Below, piece after piece: positions 35,446 through 48,219 of a stretch of 64,000 nt of DNA. This stretch comes from Adenanthera pavonina (lineage: Eukaryota > Streptophyta > Magnoliopsida > Fabales > Fabaceae). Made by a program: the position numbers and the translations under genes. Numbering within the stretch: position 1 is the stretch's first letter; every line of letters begins with the position of its first letter. The stretch spans positions 11,552,001 through 11,616,000 of the forward strand of contig JAIVEN010000013.1 of the NCBI GenBank assembly GCA_026686845.1, given 5' to 3'. The notes beneath the pieces were generated by a model. The model searched no databases and had not been told where the DNA came from. It saw nothing but the letters and a program-made list of their open reading frames with translations.

Positions 35446-35690
35446 TATGGTTTAAAGATGAAGGGGCATGGAGTTGCTGGAAAAATGTGCCTAAAGAATA
35501 TAGAGACTTATGGTTTAAAGAATTTCAGGTAATGTTTTTATTTATTACATACTTGGAATAAAAGGCATTATTGAAAGTTTTATCTCATTATTCATTTAAT
35601 CCTCTTGTTTTTCATTAGAAATATTATGTTTGGAGCGAGGAGCACCACCAACATGTGTGGAGTTTACATCAAAACCCATTTTCCACAAGA
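35446..35690 (+). pseudogene. Inverted fragment of a CACTA second gene
   Basis: On the plus strand, opposite to the other CACTA genes, the reading is WFKDEGAWSCWKNVPKEYRD followed by LWFKEFQ. A gtaatg donor-like site then appears and, about 90 bases on, KYYVWSEEHHQHVWSLHQNP. The 'W..VP......WF.EF' pattern is that of plant En/Spm (Ptta) proteins. A hairpin follows at 35703-35777. The orientation suggests a local inversion or a nested fragment. Confidence 0.45.
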
Positions 35691-35702
35691 AACATTAATT
35701 GG

Positions 35703-35777
35703 ATTTAAAATATTAAAACATTAAAATAATATTTCTATATTATTTTAATATAGAAATATTAAAATATTATTTTAAAT
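35703..35777. repeat. AT-rich hairpin, arms up to about 35 bp
   Basis: The core arms AATATTTCTATATTA (35728-35742) and TAATATAGAAATATT (35746-35760) pair perfectly around TTT. Weaker pairing extends out to GATTTAAAAT / ATTTTAAATC. It lies just downstream of the inverted coding fragment. Confidence 0.8.
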
Positions 35778-36603
35778 CTGAAGCTGCATGTTCTACCATG
35801 GATGTGGACCCTCCTTTGTGTTGGGATGCTCCAAATTCAGATGTCAAAGCTCTATTTTTTCTCTTTTGCTCACTTATAGTTTGAATCATTTTGGGATCAA
35901 CTATGTACTCATCATATTATTTTACTATGATTGATTTGACTATTAACTATTTTACTACATCTTCATCACATACGGGTCATCTCTCTTCATCTCAGTGAAA
36001 CTGTGAAGCTAAAGAGATGATCTAAGTCTATTTATATTAAAATAGTATTTTTCTAATATTATTGAGATGAAAAGTTAGAAAATGTTACCTACTTATCTCT
36101 TTGATGATAAGTCAATATCCGATAAAAAATGTCAATATGGGCAATATGTCAATCAGCATTTAAAATTTGAAACAACTTCCTTGTGTGGTTATGGCTTAAT
36201 ATTAATAATTCACTCTTTGTTTCTCTTTAAATAGCAGAGTGTATTTGGTTCTTCCTCAAATACATACAAGCAAAGAGTTAGCAAGAGCTTGTGTGTGTGC
36301 TTCATTCATCTTAGATATGATCATTCTCACTCTTTTTTCTTTGGCTATTTCTACAATTTCATCAAATATGTCTATACGAAGTATGTCTTTAAGTAGAGGT
36401 TGTGCTCATGTTCAAAGTCCTTCCTAAATCTCCCCTGGGTAACATAAATAACTTTTATCAGAGTGTATTTAGTGGACAAATTGTTAGACAATTTAGTAAA
36501 ATTGTACATTTTAGACCAAATATTATTTCAAAAAGATGTCCTACATTTAGGACTAGATGGTGTATATTAATAAACAATGTAAAATTTTAATTTTTTTTTA
36601 CCT

Positions 36604-39600
36604 TTATTCTTCTTCTTCTTCACTTCTATTTTGTCCATCCTCATTATTAGCTTCCTCTTCATCATCTGAATAATCTTCATGGTCGTTTTCATCTTCAACA
36701 TCTTCATCTTCATTTACATTTTCAATTTGTAAATCAACATACAAATCTATCTCTTCCATTTCTATTCCATCTCGCAATGAACCACTCAATAATTCATCAT
36801 CTGCTGTAGCAACATGGGCTTCTTTAGCTTGATAAGCATTCTCCAATGTACTACTATTGTCAACAAAATTTCTTGGTATAGTCTTAATCACAAACCACCA
36901 ATTATTATTGTCTTTGTTTGTCATAGAATACTGCACATAATAAACTTGTAGAACTTGCTCTACAAAAACAAAGGTATCAAATTTTCCATATATTCTAGTA
37001 TGCTTGATTTCAATAAGTCCATTATTTTTATGTATCTTCATCCCATGATTCATAACAGGATCAAACCAATCACAATAAAATAAAACTAATTTTTTTCAGG
37101 TTGTCCGAGATATTGTAACTCCACCACTTCCTTAAGAATACCAAAAGTCATTTTCTCCGTCTCCTCCTATTCCTTTTACATAGACCCCACTATTTATTGT
37201 TTTGTTTCCAATGCTTCAAGGATTTAGTATAAAAATTGTATCCATTCATAAAATATCCAAGCCATATTCGAACCTCTCTCAATGGCCCCCAAGCTAGGTC
37301 CTTCAAGTACATATTGTTAGTAAGCTGATCTTCATTAAAAATTTGAGTAGAAAATTAGGCAAGTAAATAATAAGTGTACAAATATTATAAAAATAATAAT
37401 TAAAAATAAGAAAAATGCTTCTACATACCCTAAATTTAACTCATTGTGAAAAGTCACGCTCAATCAATGAGTCAATTTTTTGAAAGCTATGTGGATTTGA
37501 TCTTCTCAAATTTTGCTCAAAAGTGTTGTAATGCAAACACAATTTAAATTATAAATCTCCATAGTTAAAATCATCAATCTATGTTGTTTAAATTAATAAG
37601 TCTTTAGTTTGTGTCTTACTCAATATATGGCTTGACTTCAACACAATTCAATATAACATGGAGATAAGCAATAGCAAACTCTATCATTCAAAAAAAGAGA
37701 GAAGCACTTTCCAAGTGAAAAATCCACTCTATTTAAAATTGACAAAATTTGCTCAATAGTCTCTACTTAATCAACGCAATTATTTCGACCTACTTTTGTT
37801 CAAAGAGAAGGTACATGAGATTCAAAGTAATATAAACAAAAGTGTGAAATCTCTTGTGTTAAATATGCCTTATAGATAGAACCTTCTATGCGAGCTTTAT
37901 TTTTAATAGTTCATTTTAACCTATTCAAAAACTTGTATGATCAAATGAGCAATAATTAGAGACCATTATTAAAAAAAAAAACTTGCATGATCAAATGAGC
38001 AATAATAACCTATTCAAATTGAATTACCTTCTAAAGGGATACATCCATCAATACTAAACTGGGCCGCCAACCCTAGCCTCAAATGGCAAATGGATAGGTA
38101 AATGGTCCATAGAATCAAAGGATCCTGGGGGAAATATTCGTTCTAATTTGCAAAGAATAATAGGATTCTTACATTCTATTTGTATCAAGTCATCTACCTT
38201 CAACGTAGTTGAGCATAGTTTTTTGAAGAATAAACTCAACTCAGTTATTGGTTTCCAAATTTGGTTAGGAAGTGCTTTAAGAGCAATTGATAGCAAACGT
38301 TCCATTAATACATGACAATCATGACTTTTAAGACCAAATAACTTTCCTTCACTTGAATCCACACATCTTGACAAGTTTGACGAATACCCATAAGGCATTT
38401 TTAATTCCTTTATCCAACCACATAGAGCCTCCTTTGATCTAAAGTGAAGGTGAACTTAACTTTCAACTTGACTTGCCTCTCTTTAGCTAATATTTGTATC
38501 TCTAAGTTTCTTCACCTACAATGTTCCTTTAAATCCTTCCTTGCTTTAATGTTATCCTTGGTCTTCTCTTTAACATTCGTAATAGTATCAAATATATTAT
38601 CAAACACATTTTTCTCTGTATGCATATAACATCTAAATTATGTCGAATCAATAGATATTTACAATATGGAAGCTCCCAAAATATACTCTGCTTTGTCCAA
38701 TTGTGATAATGTCCATGCCCTGGCAATTTAGAAACCATTTGATCTACAACTCTAGGGTAGATCTTCACACGTTGCCATAATCCTTCTCCATCCAATCTTC
38801 ATGGAGGGGGATTATTTTCAACTCCATTTTTCTTGAAAACATCTTTGTTTCTTCTAAAAGCATGATCCATAGGCAAGAATTGTTGATAGCTATCAAACCA
38901 AGAGTTCTTGCCCGTAAATGTTAGGGTAAAAGCTTGCTTTTGAGTTTTCCATACAATACAAGCACACAAATTTTCTAGCAGTACTCCACCCTAAAAGCAT
39001 ACCATATGCTGGAAAGTCATTTATTGTCCACATTAATACTGCTCTCATATGCAAATTCTGCTTTGTAGAGACATCGTATGTTAATGCTTGTTCCTCCCAT
39101 AATAACTTTAATATCAATTAGTGGTTGCAAGAAGACATCAATTTTATTCTTCAGATTTTGTGTCCAGGAATGAACGCTGCCAAATATAAATAAGGAGTGG
39201 TCATACATAATTTAGGAGGAAGATTGTACAGGGTAATGATCACTAGCGAACATGAATATGGTGAAGCAAACTAATTGTATGGAATGAATCCATCTGCACA
39301 TAAACCCAATCACATATTTCATGGCTCTTTGGCAAAATCAGGATATACCTTATCAAAATGTTTCCAAGCTTCCCCATCTGATGGATGACACAGTACACCA
39401 TTATGTCTTCTATTATTCCAACACCATTGCATAAGATCTATAGAGCTCATTGAGGCATTAAGTCTTTGTAATCTTGGAGTAATTGGTAAATAATGCATTC
39501 TTCTTACTGGAATTTTATTACAATGCCATCTTCCACTAGGTCTATTGGTCTTATAACAAGCTTCTCCACAAAATTTACAGATTCTCTTATCTATATCATC

Positions 39601-40344
39601 TTTGTAATATAACATACATCCATTAATTAACACAAACATCAATTTTTTGAGCAGATAATCCAAGTTTTGAAAGTAACTTTTTTGTTTGACACAATTCTCT
39701 AGTACAACATTATCAGACAGGAAACCTTCTTCCATAAAATTTGCAAATAGATTAAAAGCGTGTTGTGACATATTGGTCTCAAATTTAATGCTTAACATTC
39801 TTACTGCGGCTGACAGTTCAGATAGGTTACTACATCCTAGTCAAAGTAGCCGTTGACATGCTTTAAATAAATCATAAAATTTTTGTGCTTCAATTTGTGG
39901 AGATTCCTCAACATGACTAGTATCATCATCATAATCTACTTCATTAAAACTATAAGCATTAAAATTAAGACTAGCTACATAAAAATTCATTCTTTCATTA
40001 CTATTGTTATAGTCCTCAATTATTGCTTTAGATCTAGATATTCCAGCATGAACATTAGTTGATGATGGATAAGCCTCACCATGACATGTCCAATATTGAT
40101 ATCCAGGTTGAAATCCTCTTTGATACATATTAACTTGCACTTCATTAGTAGAAAGATAGACTTTATTTTTGTGTTTAGAACAAGGACATCTAATTTTTCT
40201 AATTTCTCCATTTCTTGAACAAGGTCCTTTTTCACAAGAAAAACTAATAAATTCATTTACCCCTTCAAAAAATTCATGTGTACATCTTTTATGCCTAGGA
40301 TTGAATCTATTGTACATTCATCTCCTATGTTCAGGTATTTCCAT
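36604..40344 (-). pseudogene. TNP2-type CACTA transposase, broken
   Basis: The likely original start is the ATG at 40342-40344 (MEIPEHRR), followed by TGA at 40318-40320 where the family has Trp, then MYNRFNPRHKRCTHEFFEG. Segments in order: transposase-associated domain with SRNGEIRKIRCPCSKHKNKV (40317-39841); TNP2 core start with KFCGEACYK, LPITPRLQRL and HPSDGEAWKHFDKVYPDFAKEP (39798-39319); DVSTKQNLHMRAVLMWTIND (about 39075-39020); HNWTKQSIFWELPY (about 38700); KSHDCHVLMERLL and LERIFPPGSFDSMDHLPIHL, the DUF4218 type (38398-38054); and GMKIHKNNGLIEIKHTRIYG with WWFVIKT, the DUF4216 type, ending in a long acidic tail (37053-36604). Frameshifts and stops separate the segments. The enzyme would have cut and joined CACTA ends in the nucleus. 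Confidence 0.9.
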
Positions 40345-41945
40345 TTCTTAAAATTATCATAAACAATTTCAAACATAAAAAATTCTCATAAATAATTGCA
40401 ACATTATCTTGCTAATGGTATAAAAAGATTTTTCTATTCTAAAAAAAGTCAATGATATTATAATTCAATTAATAGCTTTAAAAAAATTCAAATTTTAACT
40501 ATGCATACTTCAATCAACCGGTGAAACTAATTCAACTAAACTCCAATTACCACTTCAACCAAATTTCTTGCCACTGGCTATGAGAGAAAGATGAGCCTTT
40601 GACAAATATAAATAATGAAGAAAGAATGGCGTGAAGGGAGAACAGGAGGAAAGAAGTCAAGAGAGATATGGATGTTAACATGAGAGACTAAATATATACA
40701 CACACAAAAGGGAGATTGAATCTTAATGGCTAGATTCCAATGGTAATATGCATCTCATAAATAAATAATACCTCTGACCTTTTTTTTTTTATTTTAACTT
40801 GTTTTGCTTTTGAATTTTAGTAGGAAAGATAGTAGGAAATAATTTTTTCCTACACATGTACTTGAAAAGTAAACTATGTAGCTTTTACAAATTATTTGAA
40901 ATTTTTATATTTTAACTTTTTTTCCATGTGAATGGTAGTAGGAGATCTTGCAAATAGTAGTAGTAAATCATTACACAAATAAATGGAAATGACGATACAT
41001 GGCAACCTTTTCAAATTGTTTGAAATTTCTTTTGTATTTTCACTTTTCTTTTATGAATGATAGTAGGAAATGTTGTAATGTGGTAATAGGAAATAATGTG
41101 AATGGACAGCTTTTTTAAATCGTTGGAAATTTTTTATGTTTGAACTTCTTTTGCTTCTGAATGATAGTAGGAAATAATGAAACTAATAGTAGGAAATGAT
41201 ACAAGAATGTGGGGTAATATTGAAGGATAAAACTCTAATTTTGAAGACTAATTTGGAGTAATATTCAAAATAAGCAGCATTTAATATAACATATAATTTG
41301 AAAAGAGGGTAGCATGTCATCTTGAATTTGGAACAAAAACAAAATATATTATTTGAGAACGTATAACAGTAAAGAGATCATTTGTTAGTACGAGGCTAGG
41401 ATTTGGTTTGAAGCAATAGTAAAGCATAATAATGAAAGCTAGAAATTGATACAAGGACTAATTAAGAAAAAACCAAACACCATCGTTTAAGTAATGTAAG
41501 GATTATTTAATAAAACATATGTGAGGGTAAAGATCAATAAGGAAGGAATAAAGTTTGTCTTACTTGCTATATGGATAGTGATGTGGGTGAATAAGGGCTT
41601 TAGCAAGGTGGAAAGGTGGAGACACAAAATGAAAGGAGCCTTATGAGGATTAAATATATATATATATATGGGTTTGAGGCTGAGAAACAGTTTTCTTAGC
41701 AGTAACATGGGAAAGAAGAATGAAGAAAAGGATACATTCAGTGAAGAAAGATCAAAGGAAAATTGAGAGGCTTACTTGATGAAGATGAGTAATGAGGTTG
41801 CAGTTGAGAGAAGAGAGTGCAATTGTGATATTAGGGTTCTCCTTATTAGATTTAAGATAAGATTCTAGATAACTATTTTAGATATGGATTTTTTAAAAAA
41901 AAATATAATTAAAAGAATTATTCAAAATTTAAACTCACTTTCTTT
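40345..41945. other. CACTA subterminal region and flanking AT-rich DNA
   Basis: AGTAGGAAAT-type repeats lie near 40817, 40827, 40932, 41057, 41164 and 41188, some as the inverted TTTCCTAC. They mark the upstream end of the CACTA element. After about 41220 no repeat or gene is recognisable apart from an (AT)n run at about 41653-41669. Confidence 0.6.
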
Positions 41946-41954
41946 TAAAAGTAT

Positions 41955-44162
41955 GGCAAAAAACATGTCTAGTTCCTTAAGTTTACACAAGGCTTCATTT
42001 TAGTCCGTTAACTTTATTTTATTTCTTTTTAATCATTTATTTTTAAAATATAATCCAAAATTTCCCTATTACTAAAACTGTTAACTATATTAAGCCCAAA
42101 TGTTGAGAAAACATTATCATATGTTGATAAAGTATTATTTAATGTTGATACATATCAATTTTTATTGTCAAGTCATTAATAATATCATTATATATTTATC
42201 AATCTTAGGTTCAAAATATTTTCAAATTAAATTAAAAATAAATAATTACAAATATCTAATTTCTAAATAAAACCTTAATTTTAGGAATTTTTGTCATAAA
42301 AAATGCGTTAAATAAATGTGTAAATATTTGAAAATACTTTGTTAGCATTGTTTGTTAACATAATTAATAGTGTTAGTAATAGAAAAAATTTTGATTGTAT
42401 TTTGTGTTAGTTAGGCTGTCTTCCCAAGAGGGGGTGAATTGGGAAGATTAAAAATTTTCTGTGATATATTAAGGAGGTGAAGAATGTAATATATGATGGT
42501 AAAACAGAGCATAAATAAATAACTGTGAAAGTAGCAGAAAAGAGAAGAAGACTCAGAAATTTATTCTGGTTCGGTCTCTTCACTTGACCTACGTCCAGTC
42601 CCTAAGTCACCACTTGAGATTTTCCACTATTCTGCAAGAATTCAGTGGGCTTCTTACAAATGTCACAATACAACGTTTGTGCTCTGTTTTCTAGAGCTCA
42701 CTCATTCACTCTCTGCACTTTCACAAAGTGCTACCAAATCCCTTATGATATCCCCTCACAAGAAAATCTATCTTCTAGATGAAGATTAGATTATTTACAA
42801 AGATTAAACTCTCTTGAATAGAGTGAATATGAAGGTTGAAGTACAAGTATTAAAGTGAGAGGGTAAAAGTCTTTTAGTAGAAGATTTGGCAGAGTTTCAG
42901 TATATATAAAGTTTAATTCATTACCCACAACTTCAAATGATGTTATATTTATAGATTTAGGTCTCAAATATCCATTAGAGGCAAAATCTATCCGTTGGAG
43001 AAGTTATCCAACGGTTACTCTGAAAAACTATCCGTTAATCAACAGCATTTAATGCTTCTGACATGCTGAAATTCGAATTTCGGTTGGTCAACAGACAAAT
43101 TTCACAGGAACCGAAGGTTAAAGCTTCCAACATTGAAATACCGAAGTTCGTCTGTTCATGAAGCAAAATTCGAATTTTGAAACTTAGAAAATGTTTCCAT
43201 GTTGTGACATACGAATTTTCAAGTAGAAAGTTTTTCTGTTAAGTGTGAACAGTGTTTTCAATTTGCTACAGTGCCTTCAAAATTCGAATTTCTGAACCCC
43301 AAAATTTGTCTATCCGTAGCTAGTTTAAAAGGCTCAGTAGTTCATATAGTTCAAAATTCGAATTTTCAAAGGGTGAAGTTCGTCTGTCAGAGAGACCTCT
43401 TTTCAGACTTACTTTAACATTCGAATTTATAAACACTGTCATTCGTATGTTAACATATCATTGTAACAGACTCACAACCTTAGCTTCTGAAATTCGAATT
43501 TTCATGTTCAAAGTTCATCTGTCAGTAAGCAATTTTGAAACTCAATATAATCTTGATTTTAGATGAACTTTGACATTGTTTCAGACGAATTTCTTTAGTT
43601 TTCTTAAGTTGCATTTTGTCTAAAGTTCAAATTTTCAAAACCTAAAGTTCGTCTGTTTCCAAAAGCTTCTTTCAGATACTTATGAAAATTTGAATTTTGG
43701 AAAATCAAAATTCGTCTGTCAGAAAAGTATCTCTTCAGACTTATTCAGTTTTAACTCAAAATTCAAATTTCCAAAGCCAAAGTTCGAATTTTCAACATGA
43801 CAGTTCAATGTAAACCTTTCAAACTTCTTCTGTTGGTGGGTATTTTTCAAATATTTCATGATTTAACATAAAATCAAGGTTTTAAAACATTTTTTCATCA
43901 AATCAAAGTCTTTTACCCATATTTAAACATAACTAATCATCCTACAACAATTCTTGCACAGATTTCTTCAGAATTTCTTCACTTGAAACTTTTTGGGCAC
44001 CTTTGATATCTTTATTCCAAGCTCTTGAAGGTTGATTTGGAATAATCAAAACTTCTTGATTCAACATTTTGAAAGTTAAAGGATTAAAAATAAATAAAAT
44101 AAAGTTAAGGAATCACAATAAAATTTAGTGTAAATTTAAGGGACTAAAAGTGTGCTTTTACC
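41955..44162. mobile_element. Mutator-like MITE, about 541 bp, split by a solo LTR
   Basis: A perfect 9-bp duplication TAAAAGTAT flanks the element (41946-41954 and 44163-44171), the size made by Mutator-like transposases. The left end GGCAAAAAACATGTCTAGTT and the reverse complement of the right end GGTAAAAGCACACTTTTAGT are long inverted repeats. Their similarity runs on for well over 100 bp through TTAACTTTATTTTATTT and TTTCTATTACTAA. There is no coding capacity. The solo LTR at 42405-44066 sits within the right arm. The sister copy at 1109-1623 is uninterrupted. Confidence 0.88.
42405..44066 (-). mobile_element. Solo Sirevirus LTR, 1662 bp, second copy
   Basis: Starts TGTTAGTTAGGCTGTCTTCC and ends TTGATTCAACA, with the perfect 5-bp duplication TTTTG (42400-42404 and 44067-44071). 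Same length as, and close in sequence to, 25189-26850. It carries the same motif array and TATA-like 'tatatttatagattta'. Confidence 0.95.
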
Positions 44163-44619
44163 TAAAAGTATTTTTTTTAAAACTTTTTTTACTAGTAGAT
44201 ATCAAAAAGTCAATTTTAAAATAATTTCTAAATATATTTCAAGATGACTCCATAAAATAATCTCCATAATTTTAAATGTAACTTAATTTTCTATTAAATC
44301 ATATTTCCTCTCTTTCTCTCCCTATCTATTCCAAGGTTATCACACATCTAGTCATTCAAATACATGTATAAATATGGAGATGTTACATGACATACAAATA
44401 TTGACATAGCCTTGTATGTATAACACCATATTTTCTGAGAAAACACAAAACAAAGCTAAGTCATTATATGTATGACACCCAAGTGATGTGCAACTAATGA
44501 AATCTTGATAGAAAACCAAGTTTGAAAAATATGAAATAAGTACCAAAACTTAAAAAAAATGATAATTTAAAATTAGTGGTAAGAAAATTAAGTAAAATCA
44601 GAATCTTAGCAACCACTCA

Positions 44620-44779
44620 ACCTAAGTGAAAAAGAAAATAACCTAATAACTAGTCTTCAAGTAATAATCTCCATCTTTCACTTGGTCATTTGATTTCTTG
44701 AAACTATTATTCCCTTGATATCATTCATTCCAAGTTATAGTTATTTTAGAATCATCAAAATTCACATTTTGATTCAACA
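44620..44779 (-). repeat. Old Sirevirus LTR end fragment
   Basis: The stretch ending AGAATCATCAAAATTCACATTTTGATTCAACA-like sequence at 44779, preceded by 'tcacttggtcatttg' and 'ccttgatatcattcattccaag', parallels the terminal 150 bp of the LTRs above. It is diverged, and its other end is not visible. Confidence 0.55.
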
Positions 44780-47700
44780 CAATGTGTATTTTTCTAAAAA
44801 ATAATAATGAATAATAATTACCATTATTATATAAAGTTAAATGTAAAAATGTTAATATTATTTTATAATTTAATATACTTATATGCATGTATGCATGTAC
44901 ATATATAGCCGAATAAATTACTCATCTTATAATTATGACTTTAAAAGTTTCGATTTTCTACTACAAATTTGGAAAATTTATAAACCTAAATAATTTTTTT
45001 TGTTAAATATCTTATATCATGTTTTAACCTAAACAAAAAGTACATTTAATTAATTATAAATACATATCAAAAATTCATAATCATTCATATTTTGAACAAA
45101 ATACATATGAAAAATTAAATGATTTCACTAAAAATATAAAAAATTCAATAAAAATAAAAAAATTATCACTGAAAGAATATAACCAATACATGATATAAAA
45201 TATAAGAAATGAGAAATGATATAAGATTATAATTTTGGCTTTCTCTCGTGACTCGTTTGATATATTGAAAGGATTTTTTTAAGAAATGAGATTAGGAAAT
45301 GGAATATGTCTACAATAGAATGGAATTTTTGGAGAAAAAATATATTTAGTACATAAAAAATTAAATTGGATGAGGATATAAATTTTGTTTAGTATGCATG
45401 TTTGATTAATGAAATAAAATTTTTGAAATATTAAAAGACAAATATATTCATGATAAAATAATTTTATATAAAATATTATTAAAAAATAATTTTCCTCTTT
45501 TTTTCTCCTTCTTTGCTTACTCTCTTCCTCTCTTGATTCTCCCCCTTTCTAGAATGAGAACAAGAGTCTCTCTTTCTTCGTTACCATTCTTCTTCAAAAA
45601 TCACAATATGTAGTTCCAAAAAAAAAATCACAGTATGTAACTATTGATTTCCCAACTATCCAAATTGGAATTCGAAACCCACTAGTACAGACATAAAGCC
45701 ATCTCTATCAAAACTTGGAGCATTCAAAATAGCAAGCTTTTTGACCAAAAAATATTAAAGATAAAAATAAATTCCCAACATGCTATACAATTCAAATTAT
45801 TTACTGAAATGCTATAAGTTATTGGATCTCAGCTGTCAGAATGAGATTCAGACTTTTTCTAAAATCTTTTTAAAAAACTTGGTTTAATTCTGTTATTCTT
45901 TTTTTTTTTAAATAGGTTCCATGCATCTTGGTTTGGTTCACACCAAGAAGTTATTCTTTTTTTAAAAAAAAAAGTCTCTGTTGATAGAAACTGAGATATA
46001 GTTTTCAAAACAAAAATTAAAAGTGAACTTGGTGATGTGACTGAGCTCACTTGTCAAACTTCTTAAAAAAATAAAAATAAAAAATACTTGCTTTTGATGC
46101 TGCAATAAGTTTTGTTAGAGTAGGATATGCTTTGTTGATAAAAAATCGAGGGGGATACACTTTAAATATTATGTAGCGAAGTAATTCTTTTATTTAGTGC
46201 ATTTTAGAATATAATATTGCTTACTATAAGAATATTTTGTCTAATATATATTATATGTATCTAGTTTCATAGTTTGATTACCTTTCAATTATATTAGGTT
46301 GAATAGTATTTTTATTTTTTTTTAAAAATTCTTAAGAATATGTTTGAAAGTTGAAGATGAAATGGTTTTGGAGTGATTATTAATAGAATATAATAAAATG
46401 AAATAGAATGGAGTGAAATGAAATAGAACATTCCATTATTTGAAAGTTTTATAAGAGAAGGAGTAACATTATTTGACCATTGTTTGGAAGTTATTAAAAT
46501 AGAATGAAATGGATTATAATTTTTTCTTTCCAGTATCACCCTTATAAGCAAATTTAGATAATAAAATGTGTAAATAATTTCTTATTTCTTTTTTAAAAAG
46601 AACATCTTCTAACAACACAACAATTTATATGGTAAAATATCTTGGTTCTTCCAATAATAATATTAATAAGGAGTAAAAAACTTATCAAACAATAAAAATA
46701 ATTAAGCAATAATTTAAAATTAATGAGTGTGCACAATATATGAGTGTGGTTTTATAGTAAAGCCTTTTACCAGTTAGGTTTTACAATTTATATGACTGTG
46801 GGCAATTCTGAATTTTTGGTATGCTGCTTGGATACAATAAGAATCTTGTTATTTCTGCAATGTCTGAATTTGAGTAATAATTAAAATTTGCAAATATTTT
46901 GTAGGTGCCCATCTTGCTACTCATGTTTGTGTGAGCATGCTCAAGTCTACAAGTATGGTGGGAAATGGTTCGAACAAGAAAAATTATCATGACATATGAA
47001 TATGCTTTTTGATAGGATTGAAGAGTAATTTTGAAATTGAAATACTGACTCTTGGCCTTGGTCATTCCATCTTTGACCTCCAATTTCGGAGGACAATGAA
47101 AATTAGATTAAGAATGGCTAAGGCTAGTTTGAAAGACCCCTTGCCACCACACTCCCTTTAAGAGAAAAATCATCCAAATAATGGTTGAACCCATATATAT
47201 AGCCATTCTATTCCATCCTATTCTTTCCTAAAAAAGCTTCCTAAACATGCAGTGAGTTTTTTCATTTATTCATAATAAATAGACTAGGATATTATCCCTT
47301 CAATTTATAGTGATCAATGAAGTTGATTTTGAGACATATAATGCATATATATATATTTTTAATTTGTATATGTAAATATATAAGTAATAAAGGGGCTATA
47401 ATATTTTATCAATTATTTGCTTTAATTTCACTTGTTTTAGGTGTTTCAATTAAATCACAATTTTAAAAGGATTTTTATTTTTATCAATACAGTTCTACTA
47501 TTTGTTTTTTTAGAATGTCTCTTAGCATTTTAATTTTTTACAAAATAAATCTATTTATTTTTCCATTAAATTTTATTAATCTAATTTATAATATATATTT
47601 TTCAATACATAAATAAAATTTATATATACATATGTATATATATTATATATAATTATATATGTATGTTTGTGTGCTTGTGTGTGTTTTTGTGTGGAGGGGG

Positions 47701-48219
47701 GTTTGGTAGGAGAGAGAAGGGAAAGTGGGATTGAGGAGGGTCATAGGGGGTGGAGGTCTAGCCTGCAGCCATTGTTATAATTATTGTTATTTTTTAATTA
47801 TGGTAACATGGAACTGGACTCCAGTGGAATTGAGATGTATGTTCAACAAAACTAAAAAATATTGAAAATGATGCAAGTGTAGTATTTTGGTAAATTCTTT
47901 TCAACTTATGGCACTTTGGTATATAAATTTTTTATGTGTAGCATTTGGCTCAATTTCCCCAAAATAGCCCTTTTCTCGGTCTCTCTCACTTAGCTTCATC
48001 ACTTTCCTCACCTCCCCTATTCTTCCTCCCCCATGTCGACTTTCCTTCTTTCTCTTTCATTATGATATATCACTTTTCTTCATTGGGTTCAAATTTGGAA
48101 GAGGAATAGGGACAACATATCTACTTGGTATCTACTAAAATGATGTTTCAAAAAGTTTAGGGGGATATTTGCCCTTGTCAATCATATGTAGGTCCACCGA
48201 TGCTGTGAACCTTCACTTA
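44780..48219. other. AT-rich DNA without recognisable genes
   Basis: Several ORFs of 60-100 codons show no recognisable similarity. A patch of short 'gaaatgaaatagaatgg' words lies at 46340-46520. GT- and GA-rich simple sequence occurs at 47660-47760. No bounded element was found. Confidence 0.4.

Larger units (their letters stand above)
30372..41220 (-). mobile_element. Large CACTA element with decayed genes; right end uncertain
   Basis: The left terminus is CACTACAATAAATACAATGA, preceded by 'act'. Words of the form AGTAGGAAAT recur just inside it (30405-30535) and again at 40815-41210, as subterminal repeats at both ends of a CACTA element would. Between them is a minus-strand TNP2-type transposase pseudogene (36604-40344) and a second-gene remnant (34903-35280). 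The right terminus should read ...TTGTAGTG, but I cannot find it; 41220 is simply just past the last subterminal repeat. The 2.5-kb solo LTR at 31649-34173 is inserted within. Transposase and TIR type agree, so the class is secure even though the end is not. Confidence 0.75.

Noticed and set aside
41188..41214. TAGGAAATGATACAAGAATG... as the right CACTA terminus
   Set aside because: It aligns poorly with the left terminus, does not end in TAGTG, and the following bases do not repeat the left flank.
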